Shown: positions 8,755 to 15,665 of the stretch, piece by piece
Layout of the letters: each line of letters begins with the position of its first letter
Position numbering within the stretch: position 1 is the first letter of the stretch
DNA from: Cryobacterium frigoriphilum
Lineage (GTDB): Bacteria; Actinomycetota; Actinomycetes; Actinomycetales; Microbacteriaceae
Assembly (NCBI RefSeq): GCF_004403305.1
Contig: NZ_SOHE01000053.1
Span: 248,001 to 312,000, forward strand
DNA: 64,000 nt
Direction of reading: 5' to 3'
The notes under the pieces: generated by a model
What the model was told of the DNA's origin: nothing
The model's database searches: none
The model's input: the letters and a program-made list of their open reading frames with translations, nothing else
Position numbers and translations under genes: made by a program

Positions 8755-10079
8755 GAGGCCACCATCCCGGCCACGGCGCGGGACGTTACGGATGCGGCGG
8801 CGGTTTCGGCACGGCTGCCGAGGGCACGCAGGCTTCGAGCCTGACGCACCGAGTCAAATTGCTCTTCCACCAGGTGCCGGGCACGACGGGTCATGCCCGC
8901 GACATCGAACTGCGGCTCGGTCAGGGCCAGCAGCGCCCGCACCAGGTCGTCGACGCTGCCGCTGCGGCACAGCACTCCGGTGTCACCGTCGCGCACGACC
9001 TCGGGGATTCCGGTGACATCGGACGCGACGCAGGGCACGCCGAGCGCCATCGCCTCGAGAATCACGGTCGGCAGGCCGTCGGCATTGCCGTCGGCGCCAA
9101 CCACACAGGGGGCCACAAAAACGTCCGCGGCGGCGAGCACGGCGCGAACCTCGTTTTGCGGCAGGGAGCCGAGCAACCGCACCTCGGCCTGCAGGTTCAG
9201 GCGGGTGATCCGGGCAGTCAGATCGGCGCGCAGCTCGCCGTCACCGACGAGGGACACGGTGAGGGCGATCCCGCTGTCACGCAGCCGGGCTGCGGCCTCG
9301 ATGAGCAGGGCGAAACCCTTCTTCTCGACCAGGCGTCCCACCGCGACGATGCGCAGCGGCGGGGTGCCGCCGGCGACGCCTGCCGCGGCAGAAACCACAG
9401 CCGCGGAGCGGAACGGAAAGCGATCGAGCTCGAGGCCGTTGTAGACACGGTGCAGACGCTGAACCGCGCCGGGGTGCAGCCGCGTCAGATAGTCGAAATT
9501 GAAGTCGCTCACCGTGATGGTGTGGTGCGCATCGGTGAGTTTAAGGGCGATGTCCGCCGGGTCGACTCCCTCATGAAAGAGGTCCTTGGCGTGGGCCGTG
9601 AATGAATACGGGATGCCGGTCAGCAGCGAGGAAAGCCGGGCGACCGTCGTCGCCATCGAGGCGAAGTGCGCGTGCAGGTGCGTCACGCCGGCATCGAGTG
9701 CGGCGCGGGCGAGGATCACCGACTGCACGGCATCGTCAACGTCAGCGGCGAGCAGCTCCGGCAGGGCTCGGGTCAGTCCGTCCGCGAGGGCAGGCTGCTG
9801 CTCGACCGCGTCGCGGAGCGCCGACCACAGCGCCGACGGCTTTGCCGGCCGATCGATGTACAGCACGGGCGCGGCGACGCGGGCCAGTTCGGGATGAAAG
9901 CGGGGGTCGACGGGAGGGCGCAGGGAGAAGATCGCGAAGCGCTCCCCCTCGGCCTCCCGGGCGAGAATCTCGGACACGATGAAGGTCTCGGAGAACCGGG
10001 GATACATCTTGAGCACGTAACCGGTCAGCCCGGTCGGTGTCGTCAGCTCGGGCCCGCTCGGCATCGATTCAGACAGCAT
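8751..10079 (-). CDS. Glycosyltransferase, GT4, WcaL/AmsK-like
   Basis: 442 residues from the ATG at 10079, which has GAGG six to nine bases upstream and overlaps the previous gene by 11 bases. The N-terminal signature YPRFSETFIVSEI and the segment THLHAHFASMATTVA are typical of exopolysaccharide-type GT4 enzymes (WcaL, AmsK). The donor domain shows GRLVEKKGFALLIEAA near residue 250 and PTVILEAMALGVPCVAS near 340 with the expected E-x7-E pair. Likely adds a hexose to a lipid-linked or small-molecule acceptor. No polysaccharide polymerase or flippase lies nearby, so a short glycan or glycolipid is more likely than a capsule. Second gene of the operon. Confidence 0.87.
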   Translation of the reverse strand: MLSESMPSGPELTTPTGLTGYVLKMYPRFSETFIVSEILAREAEGERFAIFSLRPPVDPRFHPELARVAAPVLYIDRPAKPSALWSALRDAVEQQPALADGLTRALPELLAADVDDAVQSVILARAALDAGVTHLHAHFASMATTVARLSSLLTGIPYSFTAHAKDLFHEGVDPADIALKLTDAHHTITVSDFNFDYLTRLHPGAVQRLHRVYNGLELDRFPFRSAAVVSAAAGVAGGTPPLRIVAVGRLVEKKGFALLIEAAARLRDSGIALTVSLVGDGELRADLTARITRLNLQAEVRLLGSLPQNEVRAVLAAADVFVAPCVVGADGNADGLPTVILEAMALGVPCVASDVTGIPEVVRDGDTGVLCRSGSVDDLVRALLALTEPQFDVAGMTRRARHLVEEQFDSVRQARSLRALGSRAETAAASVTSRAVAGMVAS

Positions 10080-11271
10080 GACGCACCTCGCTCTGCACGG
10101 AGGCGGCCGCGCTGGCGCGCAGCAGGTCGGCGGCGAGCTGCCCCACCCGGCGCAGCCCGTCGAGGTCGACGCCGGTGCGGTGCACCGTGCGCCCCACATT
10201 CGCCTGGAACCAGTCGCCGAGCAGCTCCGGGGTGACCGAACTCGGCAGGGCGGAGTCGATCAGCCCGTGGGCGGCCAGGGCTCGGGCCCGGATCGCCTGC
10301 TCCTGCCTGCGGTGCACGCGCGGCACGATCAGGGCGGGAACCGTGGTGCTCATCACCTCGTTCACCGTGTTGTAACCGCCCATGCACACGACGGCGGATG
10401 CCTGCCGGGCCAGTGCGAGGGCATCCGGTACCGAGCGCACCACCGTCGTGGCAGGGCCGGCGAGGGCTCGAATCTCGGATCGGTGAGCCCGGGGCATCTG
10501 GGGTCCCGTGACGATCGTGTGCTGATATCCGGCGGGGACCGCGGCGTGCACCGCGGCCGTTGCGAGCTCGCGCCCGTCTGACCCTCCGCCGAGCATTGTC
10601 AGCACGAAGGGCTCGGCACCGTGGCTGCTGCGTCCGGGCGGGCGACCGTTGGCCAGGTAGCCGGTGTGCACCACGAGGTCGGCGAGTGCCGCGGGAATCT
10701 CGCCGGTCGCGAGGGCGTTGTGAATCAGGGGGTCACCGTAGACCCAGATGGCGTCGAAGAGTTCCCGCACCGCGCGCGGCCCCCCGAGCGCCTTCCACTC
10801 GGACAGCGCCACCGAGCGGCGGTCCAGCACCTCGCGCAGGCCGAGCACGATGGCACACTGCGGCCGCGTCGCCCGGAGTGCGGCCAGCGCACCCTCCAGC
10901 TCGCGCTGCACGCCGAGCGCATGCCGATCGACGATGACCAGGTCGGGAGCGAAGTCCCGCAGGGCAACGCGCACGATGTTGCCGCGCATCGTGGTCAGTG
11001 CCGGCATCGCCAGGTGCAGATGCCTGGATTCGTAGCCCTGCTCCCCCCTGGTCAGAGCGGGCACGACCAACCAGTCCCAGCCATCGGGCAGCGGAAAGGT
11101 CGTGGCATCCGACGCGCCGGTGATCAACAGGCCGCTGACCGCTTCACCCGTCAGTGCGGGCAGGCTGGCGCTGAGGGCGTGCGCGAGAGCGAGATTGCGC
11201 CGTACGTGGCCGAGGCCAATGGAATCGTGGGAGTAGAGGGCAATTCGAGTCACGATCGGGCGCTTTCTCAT
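10069..11271 (-). CDS. Predicted glycosyltransferase, MurG/GT28-like (COG4671 type)
   Basis: 400 residues from ATG 11271. The N-terminus RIALYSHDSIGLGHVRRNL is the hallmark of the COG4671 group of predicted GT-B glycosyltransferases. The C-terminal half carries TMLGGGSDGRELA near residue 220 and CMGGYNTVNEVM near 300, followed by VPRVHRRQEQ, equivalent to the nucleotide-sugar-binding loop of MurG-like enzymes. Substrates are uncharacterised for this group as far as I know. First gene of the six-gene minus-strand operon, so its upstream region (11272-11452) should hold the operon promoter. The frame is open up to 11361, but those codons lack a ribosome site and cross the repeat element. Confidence 0.85.
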   Translation of the reverse strand: MRKRPIVTRIALYSHDSIGLGHVRRNLALAHALSASLPALTGEAVSGLLITGASDATTFPLPDGWDWLVVPALTRGEQGYESRHLHLAMPALTTMRGNIVRVALRDFAPDLVIVDRHALGVQRELEGALAALRATRPQCAIVLGLREVLDRRSVALSEWKALGGPRAVRELFDAIWVYGDPLIHNALATGEIPAALADLVVHTGYLANGRPPGRSSHGAEPFVLTMLGGGSDGRELATAAVHAAVPAGYQHTIVTGPQMPRAHRSEIRALAGPATTVVRSVPDALALARQASAVVCMGGYNTVNEVMSTTVPALIVPRVHRRQEQAIRARALAAHGLIDSALPSSVTPELLGDWFQANVGRTVHRTGVDLDGLRRVGQLAADLLRASAAASVQSEVRHAV

Positions 11272-11326
11272 CGAGTTATCACGGAATGTCTGCCGTGCGC
11301 CCCGTGCGGGGCGTAATGACAACTCT

Positions 11327-11368
11327 CGAGGCGGCCCATGAGACGCCTGTGAGACGCTCATGAGGCGT
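11327..11368. promoter_or_regulatory. Direct-repeat element with 11-bp period in a divergent promoter region
   Basis: TGAGACGC at 11339 and 11350 and TGAGGCGT at 11361 are spaced exactly 11 bp apart; CGAGGCGG at 11327 may be a fourth, offset by one base. One helical turn between direct repeats is the pattern bound by winged-helix regulators such as PhoB/OmpR types and SARPs. The element lies 56-97 bp upstream of the glycosyltransferase operon and 85-126 bp upstream of the divergent HEXXH gene. Confidence 0.45.
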
Positions 11369-11452
11369 TTCTCATCTGCGCCCGGGTCGGGGCGGGCGAG
11401 GCGAGCGTGGCCTGACGTGGCGTTGCCGCGGTGGCGGCCCTAGCCTAGAAGC

Positions 11453-11812
11453 ATGCGACGCATCCTCTTCGATTCCCCGATCAGCCGGGCCGGTTACCTC
11501 TACGCGACCCTCGTCGGCGTGGTCTGGGGATCGATCTGGAGCACGGGCCGGGTGCAGCGCCGCAACGGCCTGCTCGTGTTTCGCGGCATGCCGACGTGGA
11601 CCTTTGGCCGCGGCGGCAGCTGTGTCGGCGGCTGTTACCTGACCAATCGCAACGTGAGTGCCGCGGTACTCGAGCATGAAGCCGTGCACAAACGGCAGTG
11701 GCAGCGCTACGGCATGGTCTTTCCGCTGCTCTATCTGCTGGCCGGGCGCAACCCGCTCAGCAACCGCTTCGAGATTGAGGCCGGACTCGCCCAGGGTGGT
11801 TACCTGCACTGA
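11453..11812 (+). CDS. Uncharacterised small protein with HEXXH motif and membrane segment
   Basis: 119 residues. Residues about 13-30 (AGYLYATLVGVVWGSIWS) could span or touch the membrane. A possible zinc motif LEHEAVHKRQW is near residue 73, and a glutamate in NRFEIEAG lies about 27 residues after it, the spacing seen for the third ligand of gluzincin-type metallopeptidases. A hydrophobic stretch VFPLLYLLAG lies between the two. Such a short protein would hold only the core of a zincin fold. No family name can be given with certainty. It is transcribed away from the glycosyltransferase operon. Confidence 0.7.
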   Translation: MRRILFDSPISRAGYLYATLVGVVWGSIWSTGRVQRRNGLLVFRGMPTWTFGRGGSCVGGCYLTNRNVSAAVLEHEAVHKRQWQRYGMVFPLLYLLAGRNPLSNRFEIEAGLAQGGYLH

Positions 11813-11866
11813 CGCTGCCGGTCAGGCCCGGTTCAGGCCCCCGTCACGGCGCGGGTCAGGCGCGGT

Positions 11867-12868
11867 TCAGCACTCGGCGCGGCCGTCGCGCCAGTAGCCC
11901 ATGAAGGCAACCTGGCGGCGGTCGATTCCGGTTTCGGTCACCAGAAAGCGCCGCAGTCCCTTGATCACGCTGGCCTCACCGGCCAGCCAGGCGTAGAGGT
12001 GTCCGCTCAGACCGGCATCATCGACGGCGACCGGTGCGGGAACGTCCCACAGCATCTCCCGGTCGAGGTCGAGTTCGGCCAGTTCGGCCCGTTCGGCCAG
12101 CGCTGCGGCGTGGTGCTCGGTGAGAAAACGATCGGTCCACCCCCGAACCGCGAGGTCGAGGGCGACGCCGTGGCCGGCCGTGCTGCGGGCCAGCCAGGTC
12201 ACGCAAACGCCGGCGGGAGCATCCGTCGGCTGGGCGTCTTCGGCGTTCGGAACCTCGATGAAGGCGCAGCCGACCGCGTCGCGGGGCAGGGCGGCCAGAA
12301 TGGAGCAGATCGCGGGGGCGGCGGTCTCGTCGCCGGCGATGAGCAGAGCGCGGGCCGCCCCCGGCCGCCATTCGATGCCGGCGCGCGGGTTCTCGCCACG
12401 CTCGTCGGGGCCGACGATAGTCAGGCAGTCGCCGACGGATGCCGTGGCCACCCAGCTCGAGGCCGGCCCGCCATCGCCGTGCATCACGAAGTCGATGTCG
12501 ACCTCCCGGCGTTCCGGGCGCACGGCCCGCACCGTGTAGGTGCGAATGGGGTTGCGCAGCCCGTCGGGCAGGTTGCGCCAGGCCTCGTACCAGGCCGTGA
12601 CGCGGGGAAAGTGGGCCACGCCCACCTGGGGCAACGGCAGCACGATCTTGATGCGCTGGTCGAGTCCGGCGGTGCCGAACTCGTGCAGCTGGGCGCCGGT
12701 GAAGGTCACCCGGGTGAAGTTGTGCGACAGCCGCTGCACGGCCGCCACCGAGACGTCATAGGGGCGAAAACTTGGGCGCGGGGCCGGTTCGGTACCGACG
12801 GTTGCCTGAGCGACGACTGCGGGGGCCGGGCTGTTGCGAGCGGGGGGCGCGATCGTCGAAGTAAGCAT
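11867..12868 (-). CDS. Siderophore-interacting protein (ferric-siderophore reductase, ViuB-type)
   Basis: 333 residues. The ferredoxin-reductase-like FAD domain has the motif RTYTVR near residue 108; a nucleotide-binding second domain follows (LLIAGDETAAPAI near 167), and the C-terminus GYWRDGRAE is the typical SIP ending. The family reduces Fe(III)-siderophore complexes in the cytoplasm to release iron. The first 35 residues are a low-complexity extension. The start ATG lies directly next to a DtxR/IdeR-like box, so iron repression is expected. No siderophore biosynthesis or uptake genes lie nearby. Confidence 0.9.
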   Translation of the reverse strand: MLTSTIAPPARNSPAPAVVAQATVGTEPAPRPSFRPYDVSVAAVQRLSHNFTRVTFTGAQLHEFGTAGLDQRIKIVLPLPQVGVAHFPRVTAWYEAWRNLPDGLRNPIRTYTVRAVRPERREVDIDFVMHGDGGPASSWVATASVGDCLTIVGPDERGENPRAGIEWRPGAARALLIAGDETAAPAICSILAALPRDAVGCAFIEVPNAEDAQPTDAPAGVCVTWLARSTAGHGVALDLAVRGWTDRFLTEHHAAALAERAELAELDLDREMLWDVPAPVAVDDAGLSGHLYAWLAGEASVIKGLRRFLVTETGIDRRQVAFMGYWRDGRAEC

Positions 12869-12876
12869 GACCTAAG

Positions 12877-12895
12877 TATGGCATGCCTAACCTAA
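12877..12895. promoter_or_regulatory. DtxR/IdeR-like iron box
   Basis: Contains the complete half-site CTAACCTAA (12887-12895); the other half is degenerate (about 4 of 9 bases agree with the consensus), but a further CCTAAG lies at 12871-12876. It sits 9-27 bases upstream of the siderophore-interacting protein's ATG, overlapping its presumed promoter and ribosome site. Confidence 0.6.
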
Positions 12896-12924
12896 TTAAC
12901 GCCAGCATTGTCTCGATACACAAA

Positions 12925-12960
12925 CCGCCGGTCGCCCCTCGCGAGAGAGGCGACCGGCGG
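12925..12960 (-). terminator. Strong hairpin after the catalase gene
   Basis: A perfect 12-bp GC-rich stem (12925-12936 with 12949-12960) and a 12-base loop lie 50-90 bases beyond the catalase stop. There is no T-run, as is common in actinobacterial terminators. It also separates catalase from the iron-regulated gene. Confidence 0.6.
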
Positions 12961-13011
12961 CCGGTGCGAAACGAACTGCGGGGCCAGAGAATCAGCCCCG
13001 GCCGATCAGGC

Positions 13012-14493
13012 CTAGACGACCGCGTCGGCCGCAGCGAACAGGGCCAGGTTGACGCGCAGCTTGGCGCCGAGGTCGGCGTCAACGCTCGTCCAATACCAGA
13101 TGGCCCGCTCGGTGACCTCGGGGCGGGTCACGCCGCTGATGGCACCGGTGATGGTGTCGAGAAAACGAGCCTTGGCGGCGTCGTCGTAGACCTCGCGATA
13201 GAGCGTGCCGGCCTGGCCGAAGTCACTGTCTTCGCTGCGCAGCGCGGATGCGGACTGCAGCAGGCTGCCGTCGTTCTCCCACGAACCCTCGCCGGCAACC
13301 GCGGCGTCGGCCACGGGGCCGCCGAGCGAGTTCGGCGCGTAGTTCGGGGTCGTGGCGTCGCTGAAGTGGTAGCGCGCCGCGCCATCCGCCGAGTAGTTGT
13401 TGACCGGCGACTGCGGTGCGTTGACCGGCAGCTGGGTGAAGTTGGTGCCCACGCGGTAGCGCTGCGCGTCGGGGTACGAGAAGATGCGCGCCATGAGCAT
13501 CTTGTCGGGGCTCGCGGCGATGCCGGGAACCAGGTTCGACGGGGAGAACGCGGCCTGCTCGATCTCGGCGAAGAAGTTGGCGGGGTTGCGGTTCAGGGTG
13601 TGAACGCCAACCGGGATCAGCGGGAAGTCCGCGTGCGGCCAGACCTTGGTCACGTCGAAGGGGTTGAAGCGGTAGGTCTTGCCCTCTTCGTAGCTCATGA
13701 CCTGCACGGAGACGTTCCACGACGGGAAGTCGCCCTTGTCGATGGCCTCGTAGAGGTCGCGACGGTAGTGGTCGGCGTCGCCGCCGGCAATGAGCTCGGC
13801 CTCGGTGCCGTCCATTTCGACGTTGCCCTGGTTGGACTCGAAGTGGTACTTGACCCAGAAGCGCTCGCCCTCGGCGTTGATCCACTGGAAGGTGTGCGAG
13901 CCGAAGCCGGGCATGGTGCGCCAGGAGACGGGCAGGCCGCGGTCGCCCATGAGGTAGGTGACCTGGTGCGCGGACTCCGGCGACAGGGTCCAGAAGTCCC
14001 ACTGCATCGTCGCGTCGCGCAGGCCGGAGCCCGGAAGGCGCTTCTGGGAGTGAATGAAGTCGGGGAACTTGATGCCGTCGCGGATGAAGAACACCGGGGT
14101 GTTGTTGCCGACGATGTCGTAGTTGCCCTCGGTCGTGTAGAACTTCACCGAGAAGCCGCGAACGTCGCGCCAGGTGTCGGGGCTGCCCTGCTCGCCGGCG
14201 ACGCTGGAGAAGCGCTGCAGCGTGTCGGTGATGGCGCCGGGCTGGAAGACCGCGGCGCGGGTGTACTTGGAGACGTCGCCGGTGACGACGAACTGGCCGT
14301 GCGCTCCGCCGCCCTTGGCGTGCACGATGCGCTCCGGGATGCGCTCACGGTTGAACTGGGCGAGCTTCTCGACGAGGTAGCGGTCGTGCAGCGCGGTGAC
14401 GCCGTCGGTGCCGACTGTGAGGGAGTGCTCGTCGCTCGCGACGGGCGTTCCCGTCTGCGTGGTGGTGACTGCCGGCGTGGATTCGATAGGCAT
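13012..14493 (-). CDS. katA: Catalase, monofunctional haem type
   Basis: 493 residues, small-subunit catalase length. Active-site histidine is in [12 protein letters not shown] (His58), the distal asparagine region is in [13 protein letters not shown], and the proximal haem tyrosine is in [13 protein letters not shown]. It disproportionates hydrogen peroxide in the cytoplasm. The ATG has AAAGGAG seven bases upstream. A Fur-family gene ends 69 bases upstream in the same direction, an arrangement in which the regulator usually controls the catalase in response to peroxide and metal. A strong hairpin ends the transcript. The symbol katA is by family; the exact clade was not determined. Confidence 0.93.
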   Translation of the reverse strand: MPIESTPAVTTTQTGTPVASDEHSLTVGTDGVTALHDRYLVEKLAQFNRERIPERIVHAKGGGAHGQFVVTGDVSKYTRAAVFQPGAITDTLQRFSSVAGEQGSPDTWRDVRGFSVKFYTTEGNYDIVGNNTPVFFIRDGIKFPDFIHSQKRLPGSGLRDATMQWDFWTLSPESAHQVTYLMGDRGLPVSWRTMPGFGSHTFQWINAEGERFWVKYHFESNQGNVEMDGTEAELIAGGDADHYRRDLYEAIDKGDFPSWNVSVQVMSYEEGKTYRFNPFDVTKVWPHADFPLIPVGVHTLNRNPANFFAEIEQAAFSPSNLVPGIAASPDKMLMARIFSYPDAQRYRVGTNFTQLPVNAPQSPVNNYSADGAARYHFSDATTPNYAPNSLGGPVADAAVAGEGSWENDGSLLQSASALRSEDSDFGQAGTLYREVYDDAAKARFLDTITGAISGVTRPEVTERAIWYWTSVDADLGAKLRVNLALFAAADAVV

Positions 14494-14562
14494 GGTGCTC
14501 CTTTGTGCTCGGTTCAGCGTGGTGCGCGTGGTGATAAGACGGAAAAGTGGGAGGGGCCGCGG

Positions 14563-15048
14563 TCAGGCGGGCAGCATCCGCTCGGCGGCTGCTTCGGCGG
14601 CGAGGGCGGTCTGGCAGTCGGGGCAGAGACCCCAGTAGGTAACCTCGGCGGCGTGCACGGTGAAGCCGGCATTGTCGGAGGGAACGAGGCAGGGTGCGGA
14701 GCCGATGGCGCAGTCCACATCGTGAACGGCACTGCAGCGGGTGCAGACGAGGTGATGGTGGTTGTCACCGACCCGCCGTTCGAAGAGTGCGCTCGAGCCG
14801 GCCGGTTCGAGCTTGCGCACGAGTCCGGAGGTCACGAAGGCGGCCAGTACGCCGTAGACGGCCTGCAGCGAGGTGCTCGGCAGCTCGATGCGCACGGCGC
14901 CGAAGATGCGGTCGGCGCTCGCGTGCGGGGCCTCGGCCAGGGCGCGCATGACGGCCAGTCGGGGCGCCGTCACCTTCAGGCCCGCGCCACGGATGCTGTC
15001 GGCAAGCGAATCGGTCGCCCCGGCATTCAGCATTCCTGTGTGAGTCAT
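14563..15048 (-). CDS. Fur-family regulator (FurA/PerR/CatR-like)
   Basis: 161 residues. The winged-helix part is about residues 15-90 (KVTAPRLAVMRALAEAP, STSLQAVYGVLAAFV); the metal-binding, dimerisation half has HHHLVCTRC and LCPDCQ, two CxxC pairs that hold structural zinc. Position directly upstream of catalase and an operator at its own promoter suggest an autoregulated peroxide sensor. An alternative ATG lies five codons inside, but its ribosome site would touch the start codon. Fur members differ in metal and inducer, so the exact subtype is inferred from context. Confidence 0.88.
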   Translation of the reverse strand: MTHTGMLNAGATDSLADSIRGAGLKVTAPRLAVMRALAEAPHASADRIFGAVRIELPSTSLQAVYGVLAAFVTSGLVRKLEPAGSSALFERRVGDNHHHLVCTRCSAVHDVDCAIGSAPCLVPSDNAGFTVHAAEVTYWGLCPDCQTALAAEAAAERMLPA

Positions 15049-15067
15049 GACGTCAGGCTAGCAGTTG

Positions 15068-15084
15068 TTTTGATGAAATCAAAA
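15068..15084. promoter_or_regulatory. Fur/PerR-type operator before the fur-catalase operon
   Basis: Perfect inverted repeat TTTTGAT-GAA-ATCAAAA, an AT-rich island in GC-rich DNA, 20-36 bases upstream of the Fur-family ATG. Position and AT-rich symmetry match autoregulatory sites of actinobacterial furA/catR genes. Confidence 0.65.
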
Positions 15085-15108
15085 TAACCGTGGTCAGGGG
15101 AGCGTGGA

Positions 15109-15609
15109 CTAGATGCCACTCCGCGTCGGCTCGAGCGCCGTGGTGTAGATCGCGACCACGCGACCCAGAAAGGCCTCGATCACCGCGCGATCGGCCTCGG
15201 GCATCGCCGCCTCGAGGGCGGCGACCCCGCCGATGACGGGCATGAGTTCGGTGAAGGCCTTCTCGACCGATCCGGGCTCAGGAACAACGACGACCTTGCG
15301 GCGGTCATGGGCGTGCGGATGGCGCTGTACGTGCTTGAGGGCGACGAGCCGGTCGACGACGAGCGTCGTCGCGGCCGTTGAGATATCCAGGCGCCGGGAG
15401 AGCTCACTCGGCGTGAGTGGGCCCGCCGTCATCAGGTGTTCCATCGCCGCCAGGTCGGTCGAATTGACCATGAGGGCCTGCCCGACGTGGCGTTCGAAGT
15501 CGCGGGACAGCATCACGATGTCGTGCAGGCGCTCACTGATCACGCCCGACTTCGGCGAAAACTCCGGTGGCCCGGAATCGGACTTGCGTATTTCATCCAT
15601 ACAGATCAT
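15109..15609 (-). CDS. MarR-family transcriptional regulator
   Basis: 166 residues from the ATG at 15609, which has AAGGA five bases upstream; the longer frame would run through the operator. The winged helix covers about residues 50-120: LTPSELSRRLDISTAATTLV is the recognition helix region and HPHAHDRRKVVVV the wing with the DRR motif. Flanking helices form the dimer. It is divergent from an MMPL transporter, with a symmetrical site between the two, so it most likely represses that transporter and itself until a ligand binds. The ligand is unknown. Confidence 0.87.
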   Translation of the reverse strand: MICMDEIRKSDSGPPEFSPKSGVISERLHDIVMLSRDFERHVGQALMVNSTDLAAMEHLMTAGPLTPSELSRRLDISTAATTLVVDRLVALKHVQRHPHAHDRRKVVVVPEPGSVEKAFTELMPVIGGVAALEAAMPEADRAVIEAFLGRVVAIYTTALEPTRSGI

Positions 15610-15623
15610 GCTAATCCTTGGAG

Positions 15624-15642
15624 TTGCTAAGTAACTAAGCAA
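15624..15642. promoter_or_regulatory. Palindromic operator between MarR and MMPL genes
   Basis: The 19-mer TTGCTAAGTAACTAAGCAA is symmetrical except for one pair and the centre. It lies 15 bases before the MarR ATG and 24 before the transporter GTG, where a MarR dimer could block both promoters. Confidence 0.65.
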
Positions 15643-15665
15643 TACACCACATTGGAGGATAATTC

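Noticed and set aside
12883..15087. Plus-strand open frame of 734 codons opposite catalase and the Fur-family gene
   Set aside because: It runs through two well-defined genes, a hairpin and an operator, and shows no recognisable domain.
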